Assembly: GCA_964519895.1 (NCBI GenBank)
Contig: CAZFLE010000004.1
Location: 62,001 to 126,000, forward strand
Source: CAYFPX01 sp964519895
GTDB taxonomy: Bacteria; Myxococcota_A; UBA796; CAJQPC01
Reading direction: 5' to 3'
DNA: 64,000 nucleotides
In this document: in pieces, positions 19,189 to 27,473 of the stretch
How the letters are laid out: every line of letters starts with the position of its first letter
How positions within the stretch are numbered: the first letter of the stretch is position 1
Notes under the pieces: generated by a model
The model's input: only the letters and a program-made list of their open reading frames with translations
Database searches by the model: none
Told to the model about the DNA's origin: nothing
Position numbers and translations under genes: made by a program

Positions 19189-20469
19189 GTGTCCAATTCC
19201 CGCCGAGTGCTGGTCATCGAAGACGAGGAGAACCTGCGCAGCCTGCTCCAGGACATCCTGGAAGACGAAGGTTTCGTGGTCGAGACGGCCGAGGACGGCC
19301 AGGCCGGCGTCGAGGCCGCCGAGCGGCTGACCCCCGATCTGGTCATCACCGATCTCCTCACGCCTCGGATGCACGGCTACGAGGTCATCCGCCGTCTGCG
19401 GGGCAACCCTCAGACCAAGCGCACCCCGATCATCGTCGTGTCCGGCCAGGCCTACCCCACAGACCAGCAAAAAGCGCTGGACCTGGGTGCCCAGCTGTTC
19501 CTGGTCAAGCCCTTCCGCCCCCAGGTGCTGCTCGATGCCCTGGACCAGGTCTGGCGGGCCCTGCGGGTCCGGTTCTGGGGGGTGCGCGGCTCCATCGCCG
19601 CCCCGGGTCCCGAGACCATCCGCTATGGCGGCAACACCCCCTGCGTGACCCTGGAGCGGGGCAAGGACCTGCTCATCCTGGACGCCGGGACCGGGCTCCG
19701 GAAGCTCGGCCTGTCCCTCCAGGCCGAGGCCGGGCCGAACCCCCTCGACGTCAACATGCTCATCACCCACACCCACTGGGATCACATCCAGGGCTTCCCG
19801 TTCTTCGTGCCGGCGTACGTGCCCGGCAACAAGGTGAACGTGTGGGGCCCACCCAGCATGGAGAAGCCCCTGGGCAAGGTCCTGCGCGGCCAGATGGACC
19901 CGGCCTACTTCCCCGTCGGGCTGGGCTCGATGGCGGCCGAGATGACCATCACCGAGATCCGCGAGCCCGAATTCCAGGTGGGCGCGTTCAAGGTCAAGGC
20001 CATGTACGTGAACCACCCGGGCATCACGATGGCCTACCGGGTCGAGATCGACGGTCTGGTCATCACCTACGCCACCGACACCGAGCCCTACCGCACCCTG
20101 CTGGGCTGGGACGACGAGCAGACCCGCCACGGCGAAAAGGTCGCCTACGGCGGCAAGCGCGACGAGGAGCTCGTGGCCTTCGCCCACAAGGCCGACCTGT
20201 ACATCGCCGACAGCCAGTACACCCCCGCCGAGTACGAGAAGAAGCGCGGCTGGGGCCACACCTGCTACACCGACTGCATCCAGGTCGCGATGGAGGCCCA
20301 GGCCAAGCGCATCGCCCTGTTCAGCCACGACCCGATGCACGACGACGACATGCTCGACGAAAAGGTCGCCGCCTGTCAGGCCCTGGCCGCCCAGGCCGGC
20401 GGAGAGCTCGAGGTGCTGCCCGCGATCGAGGGCGAGGTCATCGAGCTGCACCCCCCCGCCAAGAGCTGA
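19189..20469 (+). CDS. response regulator receiver fused to MBL-fold metallohydrolase
   Basis: A 426-residue cytosolic protein. Residues 1-120 form a receiver domain with the acidic pair (VIEDEENLR), the phosphoacceptor Asp in DLVITDLLTPRMHGY and the Lys of FLVKPFRP. Residues about 125-420 form a metallo-beta-lactamase fold hydrolase of the PhnP-like group: FWGVRGSIAAPGPETIRYGG, then THTHWDHIQGF (HxHxDH) and DTEPY near the middle, with a conserved SHDPMHDDD later. The fusion suggests a phosphoryl-controlled hydrolase acting on a phosphodiester or cyclic nucleotide. The substrate is inferred only from the fold. GTG 19189 follows AGAGG at about 8 nt. No cognate kinase lies next to it. Confidence 0.9.
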   Translation: MSNSRRVLVIEDEENLRSLLQDILEDEGFVVETAEDGQAGVEAAERLTPDLVITDLLTPRMHGYEVIRRLRGNPQTKRTPIIVVSGQAYPTDQQKALDLGAQLFLVKPFRPQVLLDALDQVWRALRVRFWGVRGSIAAPGPETIRYGGNTPCVTLERGKDLLILDAGTGLRKLGLSLQAEAGPNPLDVNMLITHTHWDHIQGFPFFVPAYVPGNKVNVWGPPSMEKPLGKVLRGQMDPAYFPVGLGSMAAEMTITEIREPEFQVGAFKVKAMYVNHPGITMAYRVEIDGLVITYATDTEPYRTLLGWDDEQTRHGEKVAYGGKRDEELVAFAHKADLYIADSQYTPAEYEKKRGWGHTCYTDCIQVAMEAQAKRIALFSHDPMHDDDMLDEKVAACQALAAQAGGELEVLPAIEGEVIELHPPAKS

Positions 20470-20475
20470 AGGCCC

Positions 20476-20841
20476 ATGTCCGCGAGTTCTGCCCGCAGCC
20501 TGGTCATCGCGGTGATCATCGCGTTCACCGTCGCCCTGGGCTACCGCTTCGTCACCGACGCCGAGACTTCGATGGAGGGCACCCTGGTGGTCAGCGAGGT
20601 GAGCGTGCTGCCCGACACCGCAGGCGACCGGGTCCACGCCATGGCCCAGGCCTGCGACGAGGGCGACGGGGACAAGTGCTCCGCCCTCTTCAGCCAGTAC
20701 GAGTTGCACCGGGACGGCCTGAGCGGGAACAGCGGGCCCCACCTGCGCCGCTTGTGCCGCAAGGGCTGCAAGCTGGGGGCGACGGACCTGTGTGAGATGT
20801 GGCAGAACGGCGACAAGCGCTGCCCATTGGGCAACAACTGA
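20476..20841 (+). CDS. hypothetical Cys-rich protein with one N-terminal membrane segment
   Basis: A 121-residue protein. The membrane segment SLVIAVIIAFTVALGY at residues 8-23 is followed by a periplasmic domain with regularly placed Cys residues (ACDEGDGDKC, LCRKGCKLGATDLCEMW, KRCPLG). The spacing of Cys and the AC-GDGDKC-AL pattern resemble Sel1/TPR-like Cys-paired units in Myxococcota proteins. It starts 6 nt after the REC-MBL stop behind AAGG, so it may be co-transcribed. No function is proposed. Confidence 0.7.
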   Translation: MSASSARSLVIAVIIAFTVALGYRFVTDAETSMEGTLVVSEVSVLPDTAGDRVHAMAQACDEGDGDKCSALFSQYELHRDGLSGNSGPHLRRLCRKGCKLGATDLCEMWQNGDKRCPLGNN

Positions 20842-20850
20842 CCCCATCGC

Positions 20851-22002
20851 TCACGCGCGGCGCAGCACCAGCTCGGTGATCTCGCTCTCGGTGCCCGCTC
20901 GGTTGGGCGGGCCCCAGAACCCGGTGCCTCGGCTCACGTAGACCCAGGTCTGCTCGATCCTGTGCAGCCCAGCCACGATGGGCTGCACCAGATGAACCAG
21001 CAGGTTGAAGGGGAAGTACTGCCCCCCATGGGTGTGGCCGGAGAGCTGCAGATCGACCCCCAGCCGGGCGGCCTGGAAGACAGCCTGAGGCTGGTGGGCG
21101 AGCAGCAGGCGCAGGTCCGAGTCGGGCGCGTCCAGCAGCGCCCCTTCGAGGTCGCTCTCGTGCTCGGGCAGCAGGTCCCCGGCCTTGCGGTCCGTGACGC
21201 CGGCCAGGCAGATCCGCGCCCCCTTCCAGGACAGCATCCGGTGCTCGTTCAACAGGGTGGGCAGCCCCAGGCGCGCGACCTCGGCCACCCACGCCTGGGC
21301 CCCGCTGTAGTACTCGTGGTTGCCAGTCACGAACCAGGCGCCCAGGGGCGCGGCCAGGCCATTCAGGGGTGCTGTGTGCTCCCGGAGCTCGTCGACGGAC
21401 CCGTCCACCAGGTCCCCGGTCACGGCGATCAGATCCGGTTCCAGCGCCTGGACCCGGTCCACGATGGCCTGGAGTGCCGGCCGCCGCATCAGGGCACCCA
21501 CGTGGATGTCGGTGATCTGGACGATCCGGAGGCCCACCAGATCCGGGTGCAGGTCAGCGATGGGAATCTCCACGCGCTTGACCCTGGCCAGCCGGGTGGC
21601 TTCTGCGTACCCCACGGCGGCGGATCCACCAACGAGCCCCAGCACGCCCAGCTCCGCGAAGAAGCGCCGCCGCGCGGGATCCGGAGGCGCCGAGACGCCC
21701 TCCCGCACCATGCGCACCACACGGGAGCCCAGGTCGAAGGCCGGCAGCACGAGCACCAGGACGCTGATCAGGCCCAAGCCGGTGAAGCCGATCGTGGCCA
21801 CAGCCAAGGCCACAGGCCCCATGCCCAGGCGGTCGCCGACCATGAAGCTCGCGGGCACGCAGAGCGCGTGCAGCACCAGTCCGACCCACAGCGCCTTGCG
21901 CCAGCGCGGGCTCACCAGCCGCCCCAGGCGCCTGCCGAGGTAGCCGTAGAGCACCGACAGGATGGTGAGCACCATCCCGAAGAAGATCACCTGACGAAGC
22001 AT
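20851..22002 (-). CDS. membrane metallophosphoesterase (YaeI-like)
   Basis: A 383-residue protein. The first 120 or so residues contain about four membrane segments (IFFGMVLTILSVLYGYLG, WVGLVLHALCVPASFMV, a Gly/Leu/Val-rich pair after it). A Tat-like or anchor region (RRRFFAELGVLGLVG) follows. The rest is a calcineurin-type phosphoesterase with ITDIHVGAL, VTGDLVDGS, GNHEYYSG, LLLAHQPQ and SGHTHGGQYFP, all metal ligands present. These enzymes often act on lipid or nucleotide phosphodiesters such as UDP-diacylglucosamine or cyclic nucleotides; the substrate is not decided here. ATG 22002 is chosen because the phosphoesterase frame begins cleanly there. Confidence 0.88.
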   Translation of the reverse strand: MLRQVIFFGMVLTILSVLYGYLGRRLGRLVSPRWRKALWVGLVLHALCVPASFMVGDRLGMGPVALAVATIGFTGLGLISVLVLVLPAFDLGSRVVRMVREGVSAPPDPARRRFFAELGVLGLVGGSAAVGYAEATRLARVKRVEIPIADLHPDLVGLRIVQITDIHVGALMRRPALQAIVDRVQALEPDLIAVTGDLVDGSVDELREHTAPLNGLAAPLGAWFVTGNHEYYSGAQAWVAEVARLGLPTLLNEHRMLSWKGARICLAGVTDRKAGDLLPEHESDLEGALLDAPDSDLRLLLAHQPQAVFQAARLGVDLQLSGHTHGGQYFPFNLLVHLVQPIVAGLHRIEQTWVYVSRGTGFWGPPNRAGTESEITELVLRRA

Positions 22003-22029
22003 CCGGGGGCATTGTGGCAGGATCCGGCC

Positions 22030-22401
22030 ATGCCCCATGCCCTGGCCTCCGAGAAGTACGTCTCGATCGAGACGGTCCGCAAGAACGGCCAGAAAAAGGC
22101 GACCCCGGTCTGGATTGCAGATCTGGACGGCAAGCTGGTGTTCGTCACCAACGACGACAGCTGGAAGGTCAAGCGCATGCGGAACAATCCGGCGGTCCGG
22201 CTGGCCCCCTGCGATGTCAAGGGCGGCAACGTGGGCGAGTACGTGGCCGGAACGGCGCGCATCATCGAGGGCAAGGACGCTCGGGCCCCGATCGACGCCG
22301 TGATCGGCGCGAAGTACGGCTGGCAGACCTGGCCGTTCGCCATCATCGGCTTCTTCAGCAGGGTGCCGCGGGTGGGCATCGAGATCACCCTGGACCCGTG
22401 A
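22030..22401 (+). CDS. PPOX-class pyridoxamine-phosphate-oxidase-fold protein
   Basis: A 123-residue protein of the split-barrel flavin/F420-binding fold. KNGQKKATPVWIADLDGKL is the core strand set seen in PPOX-class oxidoreductases, followed by DSWKVKRMRNNPAVRLA. The small size and the GEYVAGTARII segment match short F420- or FMN-dependent members that reduce quinones or biliverdin-like compounds. The cofactor cannot be decided from this sequence. Its TGA overlaps the GTG start of the next gene (GTGA), the first of a translationally linked chain of small Cys-patterned lipoproteins. Confidence 0.78.
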   Translation: MPHALASEKYVSIETVRKNGQKKATPVWIADLDGKLVFVTNDDSWKVKRMRNNPAVRLAPCDVKGGNVGEYVAGTARIIEGKDARAPIDAVIGAKYGWQTWPFAIIGFFSRVPRVGIEITLDP

Positions 22402-22742
22402 CTTCGACCCTCCTCGCTGGGTTGCTGGCCTGCAGCGGCGACCCGCCCGAAGCGCCCGTCCCGGAACCCGTGGACTGCGCGTCGTTGACCTCCATCCAGG
22501 AACGGGACCAGTGCCTGTGGCAAGAGATCTCCGAGCTGCCCTCCGATCAGTCCGCGTTGGTCCTGGACAAGGCGAAGGGCATCCAGGATGCGATGGTGCT
22601 CGGCTCCGCGGTGGACTCCTGGATCCGAGCCCATGCCGGCGACCTGCGCCGAGAGGAGGGCATGGCCCTGTGCAACCTGTTGTCGGGACCGGAGCAGCTC
22701 TCCTGCCGGCGACGGCTGCTCTCGCCGCACTTGCAGCACTGA
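22398..22742 (+). CDS. small Cys-patterned lipoprotein
   Basis: A 114-residue protein from GTG 22398, which overlaps the previous stop. The leader MTSTLLAGLLA precedes Cys12. The mature part holds four further Cys with the spacing CASLTSIQERDQC ... ALCNLLSGPEQLSCRRR. The same layout recurs in the next gene (CRRYAENADVWRYC ... RLCPLTGDREPLCRQ), so the two are paralogues. It is probably periplasmic or surface-bound. No enzyme motif is seen. The function of the Cys module is unknown. Confidence 0.72.
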   Translation: MTSTLLAGLLACSGDPPEAPVPEPVDCASLTSIQERDQCLWQEISELPSDQSALVLDKAKGIQDAMVLGSAVDSWIRAHAGDLRREEGMALCNLLSGPEQLSCRRRLLSPHLQH

Positions 22743-23395
22743 GCTGCACGACCACCTCGGCCCCACCCCAGGCGCCCGCACCCGAGCTGGTCGAGGGGGC
22801 CCGCCTTCCCGAAGCCGCAGAGTGCAGGCGCTATGCCGAGAACGCCGACGTGTGGCGCTACTGCATGGTCAAGCAGGCCCGCGACTTTCGCAAGCCGGCC
22901 GACGTGGAGCGTCTGTGCCCTCTGACCGGTGACCGGGAGCCCTTGTGTCGTCAGAACTGGATGATCGGCCACCTGGCTCCCCACCTGGGCTTCAGCACCC
23001 AGGAGCTGCTCGGCATCTGCGGGGACGCGCAAGACTGCAAGTTCGAGCTCCTGGACCAGCGCCCGAGTGACCGGGTCCTGGAACAGGTCGACCTGTGCGT
23101 CGACCACGCCGGCCGCCACACCAAGGACTGTGTCGGCCACGCGATGGAGCGCTGGGCTCGCACCCGACCCGACGTGGACGAGTTCCTGCGGATCGGGGCC
23201 CAGGAGCGGCCCTATGCGCCCCTCGTGGGGAGCTTCCTGGGCGAGGTGGTGGCCTGCCAGGGCGTGGGCGCCTGTGACGTGGTCCACGGGTCGATGAAGG
23301 AGCGCTGCGACCGCAGGCTCCGAGAGCTCACCGCGAGCCCGGAGCGGTGCGATCGGGGGCTGGGGGCGCCCCACGGCCCTCCAGGGGGCCGGTAG
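22670..23395 (+). CDS. Cys-patterned exported protein, paralogue of previous gene
   Basis: About 241 residues from GTG 22670, which has AGGAGG about 10 nt upstream. The start lies inside the previous gene, so the frames overlap by 73 nt. The hydrophobic leader ends at ALAALSC, a possible lipobox. The mature part holds two copies of the Cys module found in the preceding gene plus a C-terminal segment with GACDVVHGSMKERCDRR. Cys residues are paired and numerous, so disulfides are likely. The start codon is the weakest part of this call. Confidence 0.65.
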   Translation: MQPVVGTGAALLPATAALAALAALSCTTTSAPPQAPAPELVEGARLPEAAECRRYAENADVWRYCMVKQARDFRKPADVERLCPLTGDREPLCRQNWMIGHLAPHLGFSTQELLGICGDAQDCKFELLDQRPSDRVLEQVDLCVDHAGRHTKDCVGHAMERWARTRPDVDEFLRIGAQERPYAPLVGSFLGEVVACQGVGACDVVHGSMKERCDRRLRELTASPERCDRGLGAPHGPPGGR

Positions 23396-23473
23396 CTACG
23401 CGTCGCCCAGCACGGTCAGGAGCGCGGCGCTGCTGGAGAAGCCCAGGGCGAAGAGGGCGAGGGTGAAGGTCAT
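23396..23473 (-). CDS. possible 25-residue hydrophobic peptide
   Basis: Reads MTFTLALFALGFSSSAALL followed by TVLGDA and a TAG. The ATG at 23473 has GGAG with 5 nt spacing (CTGGAGTCCCC). This is too short for ordinary gene calls, but the ribosome-binding site and the almost wholly hydrophobic sequence fit a small membrane peptide. The stop is directly beside the stop of the Cys-patterned gene. Chance occurrence is possible. Confidence 0.4.
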   Translation of the reverse strand: MTFTLALFALGFSSSAALLTVLGDA

Positions 23474-23619
23474 GGGGACTCCAGGGGTGCTGTGGATCTT
23501 GAATACACCCGTTGGACACCGGGGCAGCAGGGATCGGAAAGGGCTGGAACATGCTGTTACCTGAGCCGGCGTCGCGTTCCGCCTGGGAACCACACGCCCA
23601 TGGCGATTAGGCTCCCCCC

Positions 23620-24615
23620 ATGAAGGTTCACGCCCTCCGCGCCTTTGGCCTGGAGAACCTCCGCCTGCAGGACCGCCCCGACCCCACGCCCGGGCCTGGC
23701 CAGGTGCTGCTGCGGGTCAAGGCGGTCTCCCTGAACTACCGCGATCTGCTCATGGTGCAGGGGCTGTACAACCCTCGCCAGAAGCTCCCGCTGGTGCCCT
23801 GCTCCGACGCCTGCGCGGTGGTCGAGGCCTTGGGCGAAGGGGTCACACGCGTGGCGATCGGCGATCGGGTCATCCCCAGCTTCATCCAGGACTGGATCGC
23901 TGGCGAGCCGGCCAAGGAGCTCCTGTGGAACACCCTGGGCGGCCCGCTGGACGGCACGCTGGCCGAGCGCATGGTGGTGGCAGACCACTGCCTGGTGCAG
24001 GCCCCGGAGCACCTGAGCGACGCCGAAGCCGCGACCCTGCCCTGTGCCGGCGTGACCGCCTGGAGCGCCCTGGAGGGCGTCACGGCGGGGGACACGGTGC
24101 TGGTCCAGGGCACCGGTGGGGTGAGCCTGTTCGCGCTGCAGCTCGCGGTGCTGCGAGGCGCCCGGGTGATCTGCACCAGCAGCAGCGACGCCAAGCTGGC
24201 GCTGGCCCGGAACCTGGGGGCTGCGGCGACCCTGAACTACGTCTCGACGCCGTCGTGGGGCAAGGCGGTCAAGGCCCTGACCCACGGCCGCGGGGTCGAC
24301 CGCATCATCGAGGTCGTCGGTGGCGACCTGGCCCAGAGCCTCCGGGCCGTGCGGGCAGGCGGAACCCTGGCGCTGATCGGGATCCTGGGCGGGGCCAGCG
24401 GCCAGGTGAACCTGACCCGGATCCTGATGCAGGCCATCACGGTCAAGGGCATCATCGTCGGCCACCGCATGGGCTTCGAGGCCATGAACCGGGCCATCAC
24501 CCAGCACCAGCTCAGGCCGGTGGTGGACAAGACCTTCGACTTCGACGACGCGCGCATCGCCCTGGACTACCTGAGCCAGGGCAAGCACTTCGGCAAGGTC
24601 GTGCTGGTGCTCTGA
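23620..24615 (+). CDS. zinc-free MDR family NAD(P)-dependent oxidoreductase
   Basis: A 331-residue protein of the medium-chain dehydrogenase/reductase family (quinone-oxidoreductase-like). GroES-like N-terminal strands lead to SLNYRDLLMVQGLYN and PCSDACAVVEALG. The Rossmann motif GTGGVSLFALQLA with the ICTSSSDAK dinucleotide-binding turn follows. The lack of the usual catalytic zinc cysteine pattern (GHE/Cys cluster) suggests a zinc-independent reductase of enones, quinones or aldehydes. ATG 23620 is about 145 bp downstream of the possible 25-residue peptide. It is not obviously in an operon. Confidence 0.9.
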   Translation: MKVHALRAFGLENLRLQDRPDPTPGPGQVLLRVKAVSLNYRDLLMVQGLYNPRQKLPLVPCSDACAVVEALGEGVTRVAIGDRVIPSFIQDWIAGEPAKELLWNTLGGPLDGTLAERMVVADHCLVQAPEHLSDAEAATLPCAGVTAWSALEGVTAGDTVLVQGTGGVSLFALQLAVLRGARVICTSSSDAKLALARNLGAAATLNYVSTPSWGKAVKALTHGRGVDRIIEVVGGDLAQSLRAVRAGGTLALIGILGGASGQVNLTRILMQAITVKGIIVGHRMGFEAMNRAITQHQLRPVVDKTFDFDDARIALDYLSQGKHFGKVVLVL

Positions 24616-24624
24616 GCGTGTGCC

Positions 24625-24881
24625 GCCGCCGATGGCGTCTCATCGCGCCCGAAAGTGCGCGTCAGCGACACCTACGCCGCCGATGGCGTCTCATCGCGCC
24701 CGAAAGTGCGCGTCAGCGACACCTACGCCNNNNNNNNNNNNNNNNNNNNNNNNNNNNNNNNNNNNNNNNNNNNNNNNNNNNNNNNNNNNNNNNNNNNNNN
24801 NNNNNNNNNNNNNNNNNNNNNNNNNNNNNCGCCGCCGATGGCGTCTCATCGCGCCCGAAAGTGCGCGTCAGCGACACCTAC
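24625..24881 (+). repeat. 51-bp tandem repeat array, interrupted by assembly gap
   Basis: Perfect head-to-tail copies of a 51-bp unit: 24625-24675, 24676-24726 and 24831-24881, with a fourth partial copy starting at 24882 that matches only its first 10 bp. The 100-N gap lies inside the array, so the copy number is unknown. The unit length is a multiple of three and all three forward frames are open across it. All reverse frames contain a stop in every unit. There are no spacers, so it is not a CRISPR array. It begins 9 bp after the oxidoreductase stop. Confidence 0.95.
24730..24829. other. assembly gap (100 N)
   Basis: One hundred consecutive N characters, a standard placeholder of unknown true length. 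They begin 3 bases into a third copy of the 51-bp unit and end just before the next full copy. The gap is almost certainly caused by the tandem repeat. It means the true distance between the oxidoreductase gene and the beta-helix gene is unknown. Confidence 0.99.
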
Positions 24882-25400
24882 GCCGCCGATGACGCGCAGT
24901 GGGCCATGGACAACGGGGACAACTCTGGCGCGACGTCGGGCGGCACCCACCGGATCCGGGTCCGGATCCGGAACCAGTGGGCGGCACGCCGCGGCCCCCT
25001 CGCGGAGTTGCCCCCATTGACCACAGCCCCGACTACGACGTGAAAAATGGAAGGACGGGGTCGGGCTCAGCAGCCGAAGGCCAACGCTGCCGGCACCGCC
25101 GACGTCGGTCCTTGCCCGCCCCCGCTTCCATCAGGCCCTTCTTTGTCTCGCCGTCGTCGGGCCTGTGGAGTCGTGGGCAGGTGCTTCAGTGACCTTGTTC
25201 CCGCCACCGACCTGGCGCGCACCTGTCCATGTCTCCACAGGCCGTCCCGCCACCCCTCGCCCCCACACATCCCAACCCAGAGTCATGCCCTGGACTCAAA
25301 CCGTTATAGATCAGCGATCTACACACGAAATCCTAATGCTTAACAAAAGGTTCCTGACCCCTGTTCCGCTCGGCCCGCTGGGCATGGCTGCCGAATGCGC
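24882..25400. other. gene-free stretch after the repeat
   Basis: No convincing coding sequence. It starts with a broken repeat copy, then GC-rich sequence with a self-similar CCGGATCCGG element repeated around 24950-24973. From 25290 it becomes much less GC-rich. This region holds the perfect inverted repeat listed separately and the sequence just before the stop of the beta-helix gene (25401). Open frames here are not supported by composition, a ribosome-binding site or recognisable residues. Confidence 0.6.
25307..25321. promoter_or_regulatory. perfect 15-bp inverted repeat in AT-richer stretch
   Basis: TAGATC, AGC, GATCTA: a 6-bp stem with a 3-nt loop, in the least GC-rich part of this area. 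It is 80 bp downstream of the beta-helix gene end. It could be a protein-binding site or a weak transcription end, but there is no T-tract, so no terminator is claimed. Confidence 0.3.
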
Positions 25401-27473
25401 TCAGGCCCGGCGGCGCCAGGGCACCAGGCCCGCGAGCAGCCAGGGTGCCCACGACCCGCGCGGCGCGGTACTGGCGCAACCGCAGCTTTCCTCCTGGGCT
25501 GGAGCGCCGGAGTCCGCGGGCTCCGGAAGGCTGTCCGTGGCCTCCGTGTCCAGGGTCGCGTCTGTGTCCCCGGTGGGCCCGCCCGTGTCCCCGGTGTCTC
25601 CTGTGTCGACCGGGGGCGGCTCGGCGTCGGCGCCGTCGCAGTCCTGGTCTACACCGTCCAGGGGCGTGTCCTCGGCGCCCGGATGGATGTCCGCCGACGT
25701 GTCGTCGCAGTCGGTCGTGGTGTCCGCGCCGTCGCCGTCCCGGTCCTCGACCGGGGCCCCCTCGCCGCCCCAGGCCCCCAGGTCGCTGACGCTCCCGTCC
25801 AGGTCCCGCCGCTCGGGATCCCCGGCGTCCTTGAACGGCGACGCCTGGCCGAAGCGCAGGTCGTCGTTGGTACAGTCCCCGTCGTCGACCCAGGACATGA
25901 AGCCGGGGTCCGCGACCACGTTGCCGTCCCGACCGTGCTCGGTCCAGAAGTACCCCCCCGCGTCGATGACCGCGTTGTCGAACCAGCCGTCGTGCCACAA
26001 CAGCGACGCCGACGCCGTGCCGGCCTCCTGGGCGTAGACCCCATTGCCGGCCCGGGTGTGGGCGAAGACGTTGTTCGCGACGGTGCCGTAGGACCAGGAC
26101 GTGTAGTACCCCCCGCCCCAGTCCGACGCGCTGTTGCCGACAAAGGTGTTCTGGGCGATGTCCCCCACGTAGTCGGCGTAGCGGTAGAGCCCCCCGCCCA
26201 GCAGAGCCACGTTGTCCTGGAAGACGTTGTTCGCGACCGTGTCCGCGCCGGTCCACTGAATCCCCAGTCCCCCGCCATACCCCCCTTCGTTGCCACAGAA
26301 GTGGTTGCCCGTGACGGTCGCTCCGTCGGCCACGTAGATCTCGACGGCACCGCCCACCGATCCGCCCCCGGACCGATTCCCCTGGAAGGTGTTGTCCGCC
26401 AGGATCATGTCCCGCCCGTACACCGCCCAGATCGCACCGCCCGCGCCCCCGGACACGTTGTCCGTGAACAAGCTGTCCCGGACCGTCAGGTCCTGGTCGC
26501 CATAGGGGTAGTGCCCGATGGCGCCGCCGCTCGAGGCCGCGGTGTTGTGGGAGAAAGTCGATCCGCTGACCGTCAACGACGCCTCGTACCAGTTCGTCAT
26601 GGCCCCGCCATACCCCCCGGCCACGTTGCCCTCGAACAGCCCGTCGGTCACCGTGATGCGGTTCCACCAGACCGCCTCGATGCCCCCTCCGGTGCTCCCA
26701 GCGCTGTTGCTGCTGAAGCTCACCCGGTCCATCGAGATGTCCGCGTCGGTGGCGTAGAGGTACAGACCGCCCCCGGTGCCGCTGGCGGTGTTGCCCTCGA
26801 AGACCACGCCTTCGAGGGACAGGGGTGTGTACCAGGAGACCACCGCCCCCCCGCCGGAGCCGTCGGCCGCGTGGTTGGCCAGCAGGGTCACGTCGACCCA
26901 CGCCAGATCGTTGTAGGCATAGGCATAGACGCCGCCCCCACTCGTCAGCGCCTGGTTGCCCTGGAACACACAGGACGACATCGCGAGGGTGACCCCCTGG
27001 TCGACGTAGAGCCCTCCACCATGGGCCGCCGTGTTGTGCTGGAAGGTGCAGTCCGTCAGCGAGACGGTCCCGTAGCCCAGGGCCGCTCCGCCACCGGCCA
27101 GGTCGTCCCGTCCGCTGTTCGTGACGACCAGGTCCGTCGCCTCCAGGCTCCCGCCGGTGACCGTCAGGCCGCGGCCGTGGGCGTTCTCCAAGGTCAGGCC
27201 CTGGAGCGTCACCGCCCCCTCGGCCACGCTCAGCACGGCGTCGCAGGCGTCGGGCCCTTCGAGGGCGGTCGACCCGCTGCCGTCCAGGCCGGTCAGCGTC
27301 ACCGAGATCCCGCCGGTGTCCAGACACTCGACATAGGTGCCCGCGACGATTGCCACCGAGTCCCCGTCGACGGCAGCGCCCAGGGCACCGGCCACGGTCG
27401 CGTAGGCCTCGGCGTCCCCGGGATCCACGCTCAGGGTGGCGGCGGCCGCCAGTCCCGACCAGGCCAGGATCAC
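25401..27473 (-). CDS. beta-helix secreted protein with MopE repeat and C-terminal tag
   Basis: A 690-residue exported protein starting at GTG 27473 with signal MILAWSGLAAAATLSVDPG. Residues about 40-560 form right-handed beta-helix rungs with repeated Asn and Gly ladders (GLYVDQGVTLAMSSCVFQGN, GGGVYAYAYND, NNVFQDNVALLGGGLYRYA). Then comes one Asp-rich MopE-type repeat (DGDGADTTTDCDD, DGVDQDCDGADAE), a D/T/G linker (DTGDTGDTGG), an SCGC motif and a C-terminal hydrophobic segment ending PWRRRA. It is probably surface-displayed. It overlaps the upstream BNR-propeller gene by 4 nt, so both are translated together. No catalytic site is visible. Confidence 0.85.
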   Translation of the reverse strand: MILAWSGLAAAATLSVDPGDAEAYATVAGALGAAVDGDSVAIVAGTYVECLDTGGISVTLTGLDGSGSTALEGPDACDAVLSVAEGAVTLQGLTLENAHGRGLTVTGGSLEATDLVVTNSGRDDLAGGGAALGYGTVSLTDCTFQHNTAAHGGGLYVDQGVTLAMSSCVFQGNQALTSGGGVYAYAYNDLAWVDVTLLANHAADGSGGGAVVSWYTPLSLEGVVFEGNTASGTGGGLYLYATDADISMDRVSFSSNSAGSTGGGIEAVWWNRITVTDGLFEGNVAGGYGGAMTNWYEASLTVSGSTFSHNTAASSGGAIGHYPYGDQDLTVRDSLFTDNVSGGAGGAIWAVYGRDMILADNTFQGNRSGGGSVGGAVEIYVADGATVTGNHFCGNEGGYGGGLGIQWTGADTVANNVFQDNVALLGGGLYRYADYVGDIAQNTFVGNSASDWGGGYYTSWSYGTVANNVFAHTRAGNGVYAQEAGTASASLLWHDGWFDNAVIDAGGYFWTEHGRDGNVVADPGFMSWVDDGDCTNDDLRFGQASPFKDAGDPERRDLDGSVSDLGAWGGEGAPVEDRDGDGADTTTDCDDTSADIHPGAEDTPLDGVDQDCDGADAEPPPVDTGDTGDTGGPTGDTDATLDTEATDSLPEPADSGAPAQEESCGCASTAPRGSWAPWLLAGLVPWRRRA

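Noticed and set aside
17118..20795. Frame of over 1200 residues spanning the Hsp70 and REC-MBL genes
   Set aside because: Covers two well-supported genes on different strands; repetitive Pro/Arg/Gly translation is typical of off-frame GC-rich DNA.
24625..24881. CRISPR array
   Set aside because: Copies abut head to tail with no spacers, and the unit is 51 bp, so this is a tandem repeat.
25307..25321. Rho-independent terminator
   Set aside because: Stem is only 6 bp with mixed bases and no T-run follows. Kept only as an inverted repeat.
25047..25343. Open frame of about 98 residues after the repeat
   Set aside because: No ribosome-binding site, low-complexity composition and no recognisable residues. 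Treated as chance in a GC-rich region.
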